This document shows, in pieces, positions 18,405 to 27,856 of a stretch of 64,000 nucleotides of DNA (position 1 is the first letter of the stretch; each line of letters opens with the position of its first letter). Below the pieces are notes generated by a model. That model was not told where the DNA came from. It worked only from the letters and a program-made list of their open reading frames with translations, and did not search any database. The translations under genes and the position numbers were made by a program. The stretch is from contig NZ_FNYH01000004.1 of the NCBI RefSeq assembly GCF_900108915.1, forward strand, positions 62,001 to 126,000, read 5' to 3'. Source of the stretch: Allopseudospirillum japonicum (GTDB lineage: Bacteria > Pseudomonadota > Gammaproteobacteria > Pseudomonadales > Halomonadaceae).

Positions 18405-21230
18405 TTAACCTCGGCTAGCCTCCTCGAGTAGATAAACTAACGATTGATAAGGGATCCCTGTATGTTCACTTAGCCCAAGCTCACAGGTACGGCTCGAAGA
18501 ATAACCTGCATCACAGTCGGCAACTTGAGGTGCTAATCCTTGCAAAGCACTGGCATTGAGTTCAGGTAAGCTAAAGCCTTTATCGCCTGCAAAACCACAA
18601 CAGCTGATACCTTCTGGAATGACGACTTCTTGTGCGCAGGCGCTTGCCAATTGATACATGGTTGCTGCTTGACCGTTATGGGTGGCAGAACAGCTGACAT
18701 GCAAAGCAATTTTGCGTGCTAACGGCCGCACCTGTAAGCGGGGTAACAGGAGATCGGTTAAGGCTTGGGGTAAATCATACAAGCGCACTGGTTCAGGGCA
18801 GGTAGCTAATAAACGCATACTACAGGGACTCGTATCGCACACGATAGGCCAGCGACCTTGCTCACTTGCATCCAGCAGCTTTTGCCAAACGCGCGTTCGG
18901 GATGCCTCAGCAGCAGCAAAATGGCCTTTAGAATGAAAAGGCATACCACAACAGTCACCTTCTAGATCTTTTACTACGCGCACAGGGATCTGAGCACGCG
19001 CACATAAATCGAGAAAGACGTCTGCGACACACCTTGTATTGTGTGCATCTGCCGCCGCGCCTAAAGTACGGCTGGCACAAGAAGGCCAATAAACCAAACC
19101 TATGTCTGTGTCTTTGAAATCTGTGTGTGCACTTGCAGCTAAACGTTGACGTGTTTTCGCCGGAACTGGCTGAGGCAAGGCGGGGCGGCGTGCTTGTGCT
19201 TGCTGGTTCTGTGATGGATAGTATTGAACAGGGGATGGCGATTTTTTCACTTTTGGAATTTGCTGCCAGAGTGCCAGTCCCCAACGCAATCCCAACTGGG
19301 CCCACTGATAATGGTGGCTGATCGCTTGGGCTAGAGGCGCATATTTGGCATTTGCTTGTGCACGTAATTCACGGATCATCTGCCCTGTATCTATGCCCAC
19401 AGGACAACGGGTAGAACAGAGGCTATCCCCTGCACAAGTATCAATACCTGCATATTGGAAATCCTTTTCCAAAAGACGTAAATCATCTGTCTTGCTGGCT
19501 TGCGCTCGCAACGCCGCCATTTCACGAAGGATCACAATACGCTGACGTGGCGTCAACGTTAGCTTACGTGAAGGGCAGACAGCCTCACAAAATCCACATT
19601 CAATACAAGCATCAACCCGCTGATAGGCTTGAGGTAAAGCTTTTAATGCCTGCAAGTGGATCTGAGGATTGCGGGATAAAATCACTTCTGGGTTGAGTAA
19701 ATGCTGCGGGTCCAAGCAGGCTTTTAATGCCCACATTAATTGATAAGCGTCCTGCCCCCATTCTAGCTCTACATACGGGGCCATATTGCGGCCGGTACCA
19801 TGTTCTGCTTTAAGAGAGCCGCCAAAACGCACCGCTACCAGATCGGCCACCTCATCCATCAAGGCTTGATAACGTCGCACTTCCTGATCAGAGTCAAAGC
19901 CTTGGGTAAATACAAAGTGCAAATTGCCTTCGAGTGCGTGCCCAAAGAGTAACGCCTCATGGTAGGCATATTTACGGAAGACTTCCTGTAAAGCACGTAC
20001 GCCAGCGGCGAGCTTGTCTATTGGGAAAGCCACGTCCTCAATAATGACTGTGGTGCCTGTTTGGCGCACTGCACCGACAGCAGGAAATAAACCCTTACGA
20101 ATATTCCAATAGAGGGCATATGTGGCAGCATCCTGGGTGAAAGCTAGCGGGCGCACCAAGGCAAAGTCATGTAATACTGCTTCCACCTGTTGTAAATGCT
20201 GTGTGAGTTCTGGCTGCGTGGAAGCGCGTACATCAACTAGCAAAGCGGTCACATCTGCTTCCAGAGTACGCAAATATTCTGGCATCCCAGGTTTATCTTG
20301 TATCGCGCGCAAAGCGGCACGATCCATTAACTCAACTGCGGCCACTGGGGTGCTTTTCAGGGAGGCAGTGGCTTGGCAAGCAGCTTCTATATCAGCAAAA
20401 AGAATCAGCGCTGCGGCCTTATAGTGGGGTTCTGGCACGGTTTGATAAGTAATCTCGCTAATAAAACCTAAAGTACCTTCGGAACCGACCAGCACATGCA
20501 GCAAAATATCTAACGGATCACTAAAATCAACCAAGGCATTGAGGCTGTAACCTGTCGTATTTTTGAGCCGGTATTTATGGTTGATCTTCGCTAATAAATC
20601 AGGGTTTTCGAGGATTTGTTGGCGTAACTGGCCCAACTTTGCCAATAAGTCTGCGTGGGTTTGCCGAAAACGCGCCACGCTTTGTATCTCTTGCGTATCA
20701 ACCAAGGTGCCATCGGCTAAAATAAAACGCATCGCCTGCACTGTGTGATACGTATTGTGTGCTGTGCCACAACACATGCCTGAGGCATTATTGGCGACAA
20801 TCCCCCCGATCATACAAGCATTAATGGAAGCAGGATCTGGACCGATTTTACGACCATAAGGGGCTAAATATTGGTTAGCTTGTGCACCAATAATCGCAGG
20901 CTGTAAGCGGATCTGTTGCCCTTCTTGCAGAATTTGATGATGCCGCCAACCATGATGCCCAAGCACCATAAGTACAGAATCTGTGACCGCTTGCCCAGAT
21001 AAAGAAGTCCCAGCAGCGCGAAAGGTCACCGCAAGTTGATGTTGATGACAGGCTTTTAAAACCGCTTGGACCTCGGTTTCGGTTTCAACTAAAACGACCA
21101 CTTGAGGGACTAAGCGATAAAAGCTGGCATCGGTTCCCAAGGCCAAGCGACTTAATAAGTCCGTTTTGACCCGAGCTTCTGGGATGACCTCTAGCATCTG
21201 TTGTACAAAAGCCGCATATTCAGGGCGCAT
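18405..21230 (-). CDS. FAD- and Fe-S-binding D-lactate dehydrogenase-like protein
   Basis: A large fused oxidoreductase of about 941 residues. The N-terminal FAD-binding domain (PCMH type) includes TFRAAGTSLSGQAVTDSVLMVL and PDPASINACMIGGIVANNASGM. The FAD-linked oxidase C domain ends with RFGGSLKAEHGTGRNMAPYVE. A 4Fe-4S module has CIECGFCEAVCPSRKLTLTPRQR and CSTRCPVGIDTG. A C-terminal cysteine-rich region carries CCG motifs (GDCCGMPFHSKGH, ISCCGFAGDKGF). This is the architecture of Dld-II-type D-lactate dehydrogenases next to lut/lld genes in Shewanella. Related proteins oxidise D-2-hydroxyglutarate or glycolate, but the lutCBA neighbours favour D-lactate. The start at 21230 (GGAGG 6 bases upstream) gives an 11-bp overlap with lutC. 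Confidence 0.82.
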   Translation of the reverse strand: MRPEYAAFVQQMLEVIPEARVKTDLLSRLALGTDASFYRLVPQVVVLVETETEVQAVLKACHQHQLAVTFRAAGTSLSGQAVTDSVLMVLGHHGWRHHQILQEGQQIRLQPAIIGAQANQYLAPYGRKIGPDPASINACMIGGIVANNASGMCCGTAHNTYHTVQAMRFILADGTLVDTQEIQSVARFRQTHADLLAKLGQLRQQILENPDLLAKINHKYRLKNTTGYSLNALVDFSDPLDILLHVLVGSEGTLGFISEITYQTVPEPHYKAAALILFADIEAACQATASLKSTPVAAVELMDRAALRAIQDKPGMPEYLRTLEADVTALLVDVRASTQPELTQHLQQVEAVLHDFALVRPLAFTQDAATYALYWNIRKGLFPAVGAVRQTGTTVIIEDVAFPIDKLAAGVRALQEVFRKYAYHEALLFGHALEGNLHFVFTQGFDSDQEVRRYQALMDEVADLVAVRFGGSLKAEHGTGRNMAPYVELEWGQDAYQLMWALKACLDPQHLLNPEVILSRNPQIHLQALKALPQAYQRVDACIECGFCEAVCPSRKLTLTPRQRIVILREMAALRAQASKTDDLRLLEKDFQYAGIDTCAGDSLCSTRCPVGIDTGQMIRELRAQANAKYAPLAQAISHHYQWAQLGLRWGLALWQQIPKVKKSPSPVQYYPSQNQQAQARRPALPQPVPAKTRQRLAASAHTDFKDTDIGLVYWPSCASRTLGAAADAHNTRCVADVFLDLCARAQIPVRVVKDLEGDCCGMPFHSKGHFAAAEASRTRVWQKLLDASEQGRWPIVCDTSPCSMRLLATCPEPVRLYDLPQALTDLLLPRLQVRPLARKIALHVSCSATHNGQAATMYQLASACAQEVVIPEGISCCGFAGDKGFSLPELNASALQGLAPQVADCDAGYSSSRTCELGLSEHTGIPYQSLVYLLEEASRG

Positions 21231-21939
21231 CACAGACCTCCGCCATTTCCTCATCTACTAATACAAAGACGATCAAGCGTTTTGGCCCATGCACCCCATA
21301 CGCTAAAGTTTGTTCAATATCTGCGGTTTTAGAAGGCCCAGAAATTAACAAGGCATTGGTGGGCATCCCCTGTTGTGCCCAAGCTTCCACTTGCAGCACT
21401 TCATAAAAGGTATTGTACAAACGCTGGCTATCCAAAATAGCGACATGAATCGGCGGCACCAAAGACATTAGTCTAGGCTCTTCCGGCGTTGGCCAAAGCA
21501 CCAAAGAGCCTGTTTGTGCAATGCCGGCGCGTGTCGAAGTAATCGCCAGATCGACCTCATTAAATAACTCAGCTTGCCAAGTTTCGATCGGTGCATCATA
21601 AGTGCGCACTTGCCAAGTATGTCCCCATTGCCCCTGCCAAAGGGGTGCAAGCGCTTGTCCAAGGACATGATGTGCCGGTGGCACCAAGATACGTTGTGCT
21701 TGCGTATGGTCTGCCAACCAAGCCGCCATTTTTTGTGGCCACTGTGCACGCGTTAATACAATAACTTCTCCTTCCACCTTGGCCATGGCTTGTTGGAAAG
21801 CTTGTAAACGTGCTGGCAAACTCATTTTTACTTGAGCAAGAACATGAAACTGGCTGGCAGGTACTTGGGCTTGGGTCTCGCCTAAAGCCTCTGTGCGTCC
21901 ATCAAATAGGCGTTGCAAAATCGTATCGCGCGCACTCAT
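21220..21939 (-). CDS. lutC: L-lactate utilisation protein LutC (LldG)
   Basis: A 239-residue member of the LutC/YkgG family, a subunit of the three-part L-lactate dehydrogenase complex LutABC. The conserved core includes NEVDLAITSTRAGIAQTGSLVLWP and the adjoining PRLMSLVPPIHVAILDSQRLY, typical of the LUD domain shared with LutB. Start and stop overlap neighbours by a few bases: the ATG overlaps the lutB stop by 4 bp and the 3' end runs into the dld-like gene. This shows tight translational coupling. Confidence 0.9.
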   Translation of the reverse strand: MSARDTILQRLFDGRTEALGETQAQVPASQFHVLAQVKMSLPARLQAFQQAMAKVEGEVIVLTRAQWPQKMAAWLADHTQAQRILVPPAHHVLGQALAPLWQGQWGHTWQVRTYDAPIETWQAELFNEVDLAITSTRAGIAQTGSLVLWPTPEEPRLMSLVPPIHVAILDSQRLYNTFYEVLQVEAWAQQGMPTNALLISGPSKTADIEQTLAYGVHGPKRLIVFVLVDEEMAEVCDAP

Positions 21940-23372
21940 AGAGATTTCTCCGCATCACGTCTTAATTGGCTCAGGCTTTTGGCGGCTGGGCGTGGTGCTG
22001 TACGGACTTGAGTCCAAGCACCAAGGGATTGCGGCATCCAATAATGCCCTAAGCGAGCTATCTTGGTGGCGATTTGGTAAAGGCGTGGACGTTGAGCCAA
22101 ATAAGCCCAAAGTTGCCAAGCCAAGGCCTCTTTCCAAGTGCGTTTAAAGCCTTTTTCTGCCATGACGCTCGGGTTGATTTGATCGCCATTGACCGCTTCG
22201 CGGCGTAAACGGACCAAGATATCCGGAATCGGAATTTTTACTGGGCAAACTTCCGCACAGGCACCACATAAGGTAGAGGCACTGGGCAAGGCGGCGTTAT
22301 TGGCAAAGCCGGTGAGATGCGGCATAAGAATCTTGCCTATTGGCCCAGGGTAAGTGGTGCCGTAAGCATGGCCGCCGATACGGGTATAGACGGGACAGTG
22401 ATTCATACAAGCCCCACAGCGAATACATCTGAGGGTATCCCTGAGTTCAGGATCTTGGTAGAGATGAGCGCGGCCATTATCCACCAAAATCAAATGTACT
22501 ACCTCTGGACCATCTTTCTCATCGGGTTGCCGTGGACGCGAAATCATATTGAAATAGGTGGTAATGGCTTGTCCAGTGGCTGAACGGGTCAGTAAGGAGA
22601 GTAAAGGCGTCACATCCTCTAAATGCTCAACAACTTTTTCAATCCCCATCACAGCAATATGACAAGAAGGAACACTGGTGGTTAAGCGGCCATTGCCTTC
22701 GTTTTCCACTAAGCACAGGGTGCCTGTTTCAGCGACAGCAAAATTCACCCCAGACAGGCCGATATCCGCTTGCTGAAAACGTTCACGTAATTGCTGGCGT
22801 GCGCATTCGGTTAAATACGCCACATCGTGCGATAGCTGGGTCCCCGTTTTCTCGTGCATGAGTTGGGAAATTTGCTGCGTATTTTTATGAATCGCCGGCA
22901 TAATAATATGCGAAGGCGTTTCTTGGGCTAATTGCACAATATATTCGCCCAAGTCGGACTCTAAAGCTTCAATGCCTGCTTCTGCTAAGAAATGGTTAAG
23001 TTCCATTTCTTCCGAAACCATCGATTTGCCTTTAATTACAGTGCGTGCTTGGCGCTGTTGGCAAATGGCCAGTACCTGCTCACATGCTTGCTGAGCATCT
23101 TGTGCCCAATGCACTTGAATCCCTTGGGATTGGCATTTTTTTTCCAGTTGAATCAATAACTCAGGTAAACGCGCAAGCGCACGTAGGCGCACATTCGCAG
23201 CAAGTTCGCGCAAGCTTTCGCGTTCTTGGGTATCTTCTAAAGCAGTGGCACGTTTGTGCATCAGCCCATCCATGGCCTTACGGAAATTGGCACGGATAGG
23301 GGCATTGGCAAGTGCGTCTTGCACTCGGATATAAAACTGCCCTCCCGCTAGATGATCTGTTTTAAGCGTCAT
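21936..23372 (-). CDS. lutB: L-lactate utilisation iron-sulfur protein LutB (LldF)
   Basis: The iron-sulfur electron-transfer subunit of LutABC, 478 residues. The N-terminal two thirds are the LUD domain, with GVNFAVAETGTLCLVENEGNGRL as its signature. Two 4Fe-4S motifs follow: CIRCGACMNHCP (with YTRIGGHAYGTTYPGPIG) and CGACAEVCPVKIPI. A C-terminal LutB-specific tail completes it. The complex oxidises L-lactate to pyruvate and passes electrons to the respiratory chain. Its 5' end overlaps the lutA 3' end by 11 bp. Confidence 0.93.
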   Translation of the reverse strand: MTLKTDHLAGGQFYIRVQDALANAPIRANFRKAMDGLMHKRATALEDTQERESLRELAANVRLRALARLPELLIQLEKKCQSQGIQVHWAQDAQQACEQVLAICQQRQARTVIKGKSMVSEEMELNHFLAEAGIEALESDLGEYIVQLAQETPSHIIMPAIHKNTQQISQLMHEKTGTQLSHDVAYLTECARQQLRERFQQADIGLSGVNFAVAETGTLCLVENEGNGRLTTSVPSCHIAVMGIEKVVEHLEDVTPLLSLLTRSATGQAITTYFNMISRPRQPDEKDGPEVVHLILVDNGRAHLYQDPELRDTLRCIRCGACMNHCPVYTRIGGHAYGTTYPGPIGKILMPHLTGFANNAALPSASTLCGACAEVCPVKIPIPDILVRLRREAVNGDQINPSVMAEKGFKRTWKEALAWQLWAYLAQRPRLYQIATKIARLGHYWMPQSLGAWTQVRTAPRPAAKSLSQLRRDAEKSL

Positions 23373-24189
23373 TTTGGGTGCGCCTCCATAAGAAGCTCAG
23401 AAGATGCTCGCCTTGCAACTTAAGACGGGTTTTTTCAGCATGACCTTGGATATTCATCAAACAGCCGCAATCTGTGGTGACAAAGTGGGGAGCTGCGTCT
23501 ATGAGTGCTTGCGTTTTATCTTCCACCATAGCGGCAGAAATTTGTGGATGGCGCACGGCAAAAGTCCCACCAAAACCACAACATTCACTCGTGCGTTTTG
23601 GCTCGATTCGTTCAACTTGCGCCAGTTGATCTAACAAGGTTTCCCCCACATGGGCAATGCCAAGTTCACGACGTGCTGAGCAGGAAGTGTGCAAAGCCAC
23701 CTTGATGGGCTTGCCCTCGTCTTTTAGCTGTAGCTGACACACATGCAATAAGAAATCTGTCAGTTCAAACACACGGTTTGCGATGGCTTGAGCATTTGCT
23801 TGCTCAGGCGTATTGGCAAAAAGCTGTGGGTAATGCTGGCGCATCATGCCAGCACAAGAACCTGAAGGCAGCACAATGGGCCAAGGTTCAGGAAAAAGGT
23901 CAAATTGGGCTTGGGCAACGGCGCGCGCTTGATCATGATATCCAGAGGTATAGGCAGGCTGACCACAACAGGTTTGAGTTTGCGGGTACAGAACCTCTAT
24001 TCCTTGTTGTTCGAGCAATTGGATACCCGCCATACCGGCGTCTGGATAGAATAAATCGACTAAACAGGTCGCAAAAAAATAGACTTTTTGCGGCTTTGGT
24101 GGATAGACCTTGAGGCGATGACTTGCTTGTTGAGCCGGTGCCGCATTCGTATATAAAGGTGCAACTTTAGAAGAAGAGGATGTGTGCAT
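23362..24189 (-). CDS. lutA: L-lactate utilisation protein LutA (LldE)
   Basis: A 275-residue cysteine-rich (CCG-domain) protein, first of lutABC in transcription order. Two CCG modules are visible: ATCLVDLFYP with QTCCGQPAYTSG, and HTSCSARRELG with SECCGFGGTFAVRHPQIS. These cysteines bind iron-sulfur clusters or heterodisulfide-type cofactors. The N-terminal ~35 residues before VYFFATCLVD are longer than in most LutA proteins and are poorly conserved in character. No other good start is visible after them, so the reading frame start is only moderately sure. Confidence 0.9.
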   Translation of the reverse strand: MHTSSSSKVAPLYTNAAPAQQASHRLKVYPPKPQKVYFFATCLVDLFYPDAGMAGIQLLEQQGIEVLYPQTQTCCGQPAYTSGYHDQARAVAQAQFDLFPEPWPIVLPSGSCAGMMRQHYPQLFANTPEQANAQAIANRVFELTDFLLHVCQLQLKDEGKPIKVALHTSCSARRELGIAHVGETLLDQLAQVERIEPKRTSECCGFGGTFAVRHPQISAAMVEDKTQALIDAAPHFVTTDCGCLMNIQGHAEKTRLKLQGEHLLSFLWRRTQNDA

Positions 24190-24226
24190 AGCTTGGATCT
24201 CTTAAAAAACCTAAAAAAGGCGTGGT

Positions 24227-25612
24227 TTAACCATAAGCAACGGCAGGTAACCAAAGGACTAACTGGGGCCAGATCACTAAAGCTAATAAACCAATTAATT
24301 GCAGAATAATAAAAGGCACGACACCGCGATAAATCTGTCCCAAAGTGACATCCGGTGGGCAGACACCTTTTAAGTAAAATAAAGAGAAACCAACAGGTGG
24401 GGTTAAAAATGAGGTTTGCAAGGCCATAGCCACTAACATCACAAACCACACCAGCTCAGGATTATCCACCACACCATAACCGTTAATATCTAAGCCTAAC
24501 GCAGTGACAACCGGAGCAAGCAAGGGTAAGACAATTAAAGTGATTTCAATCCAATCAAGAAAAAAACCTAATAAGAAGATAATCAGCAAAATACAGGCAA
24601 TAATACCATATTCACCAAAAGGTAAGCCGGTTAACCAACTTTCAATCAGTTCATCTCCGCCGAGTTCACGTAATACCAAAGCAAAACAAGTGGCACCTAA
24701 AAAGATAGCAAAGATATAGGCTGTGGTATTAAAAGAGCCAACAACAACTTCTTTTAAAGTGGTAAAGCTTAACTTGCCATTCCACCAAGCTAATAAGGTT
24801 GCTCCTAAAGCACCAACGCCACTGGCTTCTGTTGCGGTGGCAATGCCTGCGAAAATAGAGCCTAACACCGCAAAAATTAAGGCAACAGGTGGTAAAATGC
24901 TTTTAATGACTTTCCAAACAACGGCTTTATCTAAAGGCTGAGCATTTTCTGGCAGGGGTAAAGCTTCAGGTTTTAACCAACCCATGATTAATAAATAGCT
25001 GATATATAAAAAGCCTAACAAAAGCCCTGGTATCAAAGCGCCCATAAATAAATCGCCAACGGAAAGGGCTAATTGATCTGCCATAATGACAAGCATGATC
25101 GAAGGCGGAATTAAAATGCCTAAAGTACCCGCGCTGGCAATAGTACCTAAAGCTAAAGGGGTCGCATAATTCTGGCGCATCATCGCAGGCAAGGACATAA
25201 GCCCTAATAAAACTACAGAGGCACCAACAATACCGGTGGAGGCTGCAAGAATAATACCAATTAAAGTGACGGTAATGGCTAAACCACCACGGACACGACC
25301 GAATAACTCTTGGATAGATTCCATTAAACGTTCTGCAACCCCAGAACGATCGAGCATAATGCCCATAAAAATAAACATAGGTAAGGCAACCAGTACCCAG
25401 TTATCCATGATCTTATAAATACGATTGACCACAAGGCTTAAGGTCAACATATCTAGGCCTGTCCAAGTGTCTAGATAAATATCTGCTAAATAACCAATGC
25501 CAGTAAAAATAACGCCGATGCCGCCGAGTACCCAAGCGACGGGAAAGCCAGTAAAAAGCAATAAAATAAAACTGGCAAACATGGCGACAACGAGAATTTC
25601 ATTGACTTCCAT
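24227..25612 (-). CDS. dctM: TRAP transporter large permease (DctM)
   Basis: A 461-residue membrane protein with about 12-13 hydrophobic segments, the ion-coupled large subunit of a TRAP transporter. Family motifs include NWVLVALPMFIFMGIMLDRSGVAERLME, STGIVGASVVLLGLMSLPAMMRQNYATPLALGTIASAGTLGILIPPSIML and the late ITLIVLPLLAPVVTALG segment. It lies between dctQ and lutA on the same strand (37 bp before lutA), so transporter and lactate-oxidising enzymes form one transcript. Uptake of lactate or a related 2-hydroxy or 2-oxo acid is inferred. Confidence 0.92.
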   Translation of the reverse strand: MEVNEILVVAMFASFILLLFTGFPVAWVLGGIGVIFTGIGYLADIYLDTWTGLDMLTLSLVVNRIYKIMDNWVLVALPMFIFMGIMLDRSGVAERLMESIQELFGRVRGGLAITVTLIGIILAASTGIVGASVVLLGLMSLPAMMRQNYATPLALGTIASAGTLGILIPPSIMLVIMADQLALSVGDLFMGALIPGLLLGFLYISYLLIMGWLKPEALPLPENAQPLDKAVVWKVIKSILPPVALIFAVLGSIFAGIATATEASGVGALGATLLAWWNGKLSFTTLKEVVVGSFNTTAYIFAIFLGATCFALVLRELGGDELIESWLTGLPFGEYGIIACILLIIFLLGFFLDWIEITLIVLPLLAPVVTALGLDINGYGVVDNPELVWFVMLVAMALQTSFLTPPVGFSLFYLKGVCPPDVTLGQIYRGVVPFIILQLIGLLALVIWPQLVLWLPAVAYG

Positions 25613-25644
25613 GAAATCACTCCTATCGAAATTAGGGCACTTAA

Positions 25645-26193
25645 TTAGTGCGCAGGGCGGTGAAATAAGAAATGCAGTTCACGTAATAAACGTGCGCAAG
25701 CAGCGAGCCCAAGTAAGGCAAAACTCAAGGGGATCACAGATTTAATTAACCAGCGCCAAGGTAAACCTGTCGGTGCGGCAGAACTTTCATTGATCCGCCA
25801 AGCGTCATACACAAAACCGAAGCTATTACTGAGGACGACATATACGAAAGGCAGGAGTAAAAATAAAATGCCCAAGACTTCAACCCAAGCTTGGCGGCGA
25901 CGGCTCATGCGCATATGGAATAAATCAACGCGAATGTGTGAGTTAGTTGTTTGGGCGTAGCTGACACCAAACATGACGCCAAGTGCATATAAATGCCATT
26001 GTAGCTCTTCCAGCATGACAAGGCCTTGGTTAAACCCATAACGCAGCACGACCTGTAAAATGATCACGGCGACTAAGAGGACATAACTCCAAGCAAATAC
26101 ACGCCCAATAGCTTGGATACCTGCATCTAAGGCATCAGCAAAAGGCATAGAATGCTGGTGGGAAGGTTCTGATGGTGAGCCCATAGCGGCCAA
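25645..26193 (-). CDS. dctQ: TRAP transporter small permease (DctQ)
   Basis: The small membrane subunit of the TRAP transporter, 182 residues with four membrane helices. The characteristic region EELQWHLYALGVMFGVSYAQTTNSHIRVDLF is near residue 80, followed by SRRRQAWVEVLGILFLLLPF. It lies between dctP and dctM with short gaps, a standard arrangement. Confidence 0.9.
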   Translation of the reverse strand: MAAMGSPSEPSHQHSMPFADALDAGIQAIGRVFAWSYVLLVAVIILQVVLRYGFNQGLVMLEELQWHLYALGVMFGVSYAQTTNSHIRVDLFHMRMSRRRQAWVEVLGILFLLLPFVYVVLSNSFGFVYDAWRINESSAAPTGLPWRWLIKSVIPLSFALLGLAACARLLRELHFLFHRPAH

Positions 26194-26228
26194 CCTCCAT
26201 GCAAGAGAAAATTAATAAAATCAAAAGT

Positions 26229-26254
26229 TTAAAACCGCAGTCTGTGCTGCGGTT
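26229..26254 (-). terminator. Intra-operon hairpin between dctP and dctQ
   Basis: On the minus strand the arms AACCGCAG and CTGCGGTT pair around a 6-base loop, followed by TTTTAAAC. It lies about 20 bp after the dctP stop and before dctQ. It probably acts as a partial terminator or mRNA stabiliser that keeps the binding protein more abundant than the permeases. Confidence 0.5.
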
Positions 26255-26275
26255 ATCGACGATTGACAGAGACGA

Positions 26276-27352
26276 TTAAAATTCTCGTGGCAAGAAGGCA
26301 TTGCGTTCCCAAAGCTCATATTGAGCACGGAACTGGCTTAAATCGTCCCAAACTTCTTTAAAGAAAGCATCTTTCGCAGCTTCTTCTTGGGCGACTTCTT
26401 CCCAAGCTTGACGGAAAGCAGCCAGCATGGTGTCGTTCCAGCGCATAATTTGTACGCCATGTTTTTCTGCATTTTCCATCAAGACTTTAAACTGTAAGGC
26501 TTCTCCTTCAGCAAAAGAATCAGCCATCGAAGCTTTGCAGACTTCTTCGACCATGACTTGTTGATTTTCATGCATTTTATTCCACACATCTTTATTAATA
26601 AGTAGCTCAAATATGGTGGCTTGTTGGTGCCAACCAGGGAAGTAATTGTATTTGGCAATTTTATAGAAACCTTGGCGGGCATCGACGGCAGGCATGGAAA
26701 ATTCAGTGGCATCAATGGCACCTTTTTCTAAGGCTGGGAAGATTTCTGCCCCTGGTAATAAAGAGGTGGCAACACCTAACTTTTCCATCACCTTAGCGCC
26801 CAGACCAAAAAAGCGCATCCGTAAACCTTGTAAATCTTCAGGTTTTTCAATGGGTTTAGTAAACCAACCTGAGGTTTCTGGCGCATTGAGTGTACAAGGG
26901 AGCACTTTCACGTGATAGCCGGCTTGATCGTACATCTTTTGGTACAACTTCATGCCGTTACCATAGTACATCCAAGCGATATACTCGCCAGCTTCTGGGC
27001 CGAAAGGGATCGCGGAAAATAAAGGTGATGCGGGGATTTTTCCTGCCCAATATCCAGCGGTGGCATAACCGGCATCAACTTTACCACGCGACACCGCATC
27101 AAGAATCTCAAAAGGGGCGACTAGTTTACCCGGCTCGTATACTTTAAAACGCAAGGTATTGTTAGAAACTTTTTGAATTTTATCAGCGACTTTAGCAATC
27201 GGACTGCCCAGACCTGGCAGCTGGGTTGAAAAAGCGATAGGTACTTTTAATTGGATACGATCTAAATCCGCAGCTTGTGCAGAAGCCTGCATCCCTAAGG
27301 TGAGACTGGAAGCAAGTGCAGCGGCGAGGGTGGTTTTTACGAAGCTAGACAT
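26276..27352 (-). CDS. dctP: TRAP transporter solute-binding protein, monocarboxylate/2-oxoacid type
   Basis: A periplasmic receptor of 358 residues. A signal peptide (MSSFVKTTLAAALASSLTLGMQASAQAAD) is followed by the DctP fold. Internal segments such as ATEFSMPAVDARQGFYKIAKYNYFPGWHQQATIFELLIN resemble the TakP and calcium-lactate-binding branch of the family. That branch binds 2-oxo acids or lactate through a conserved arginine (RMRFFG segment). The ATG at 27352 has GGAAGGA about 9 bases upstream and starts directly at the signal peptide, so I reject the upstream in-frame start at 27463. It is the first gene of the dctP-dctQ-dctM-lutABC-dld transcript. Lactate as ligand is inferred from the enzymes. 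Confidence 0.88.
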   Translation of the reverse strand: MSSFVKTTLAAALASSLTLGMQASAQAADLDRIQLKVPIAFSTQLPGLGSPIAKVADKIQKVSNNTLRFKVYEPGKLVAPFEILDAVSRGKVDAGYATAGYWAGKIPASPLFSAIPFGPEAGEYIAWMYYGNGMKLYQKMYDQAGYHVKVLPCTLNAPETSGWFTKPIEKPEDLQGLRMRFFGLGAKVMEKLGVATSLLPGAEIFPALEKGAIDATEFSMPAVDARQGFYKIAKYNYFPGWHQQATIFELLINKDVWNKMHENQQVMVEEVCKASMADSFAEGEALQFKVLMENAEKHGVQIMRWNDTMLAAFRQAWEEVAQEEAAKDAFFKEVWDDLSQFRAQYELWERNAFLPREF

Positions 27353-27495
27353 CAGAGGCCATCCTTCCATTTTGTTATTATTAATGAAGCTGTTCGGTTT
27401 TACGGTGCAAAAGTGCCTAAGCGGAAAAAAGTGGGGTAGCTGAATCGATTTAATCCACATCAAGATTAAACTAGACGCTCACCCCATAACCTGGA

Positions 27496-27512
27496 AATTG
27501 GTAAAACCAATT
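27496..27512. promoter_or_regulatory. PdhR/LldR-type operator 1
   Basis: A perfect palindrome AATTGGT-AAA-ACCAATT. It matches the known operator of E. coli PdhR (ATTGGT-N3-ACCAAT) and related LldR sites. It lies 144 bp upstream of dctP, a good position for repressing the lactate operon, and about 345 bp upstream of the divergent regulator gene. Confidence 0.8.
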
Positions 27513-27710
27513 AACCACTTGACTCGAAATAAGATAGGCAAGCTAGGAGAACATGTCAAATAAAAACTGCATCAAGGTATTAGAACAAGGTATATGCATT
27601 TTAGCATGCTGCAGTTGCTTATAAATATTGGGTTAAGAAGCTCTATTGATTACTTTAAATCGGGGGAAGCGAGTACAAGTGACTCGACATCTTTGCTGGG
27701 AAAGTGCTAA

Positions 27711-27727
27711 GTTTGGTATGACCAATT
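27711..27727. promoter_or_regulatory. PdhR/LldR-type operator 2
   Basis: A second, less perfect copy: GTTTGGT-ATG-ACCAATT. The core TTGGT-N3-ACCAA is intact. It lies about 130 bp upstream of the regulator gene, suggesting autoregulation. With operator 1, centred about 215 bp away, it could support DNA looping as known for lldPRD. Confidence 0.65.
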
Positions 27728-27856
27728 AACAGGCGTGTGAGCATCAAACAGGTCACCAAGAGATGCAGTTGAGAGCCCTTAAAATCAGGTTCGAAAACTA
27801 AAAATAGACTTTTATACTTAAGCGCTAGGCTTATTTTCTGCTATGGAATTGTGCAA

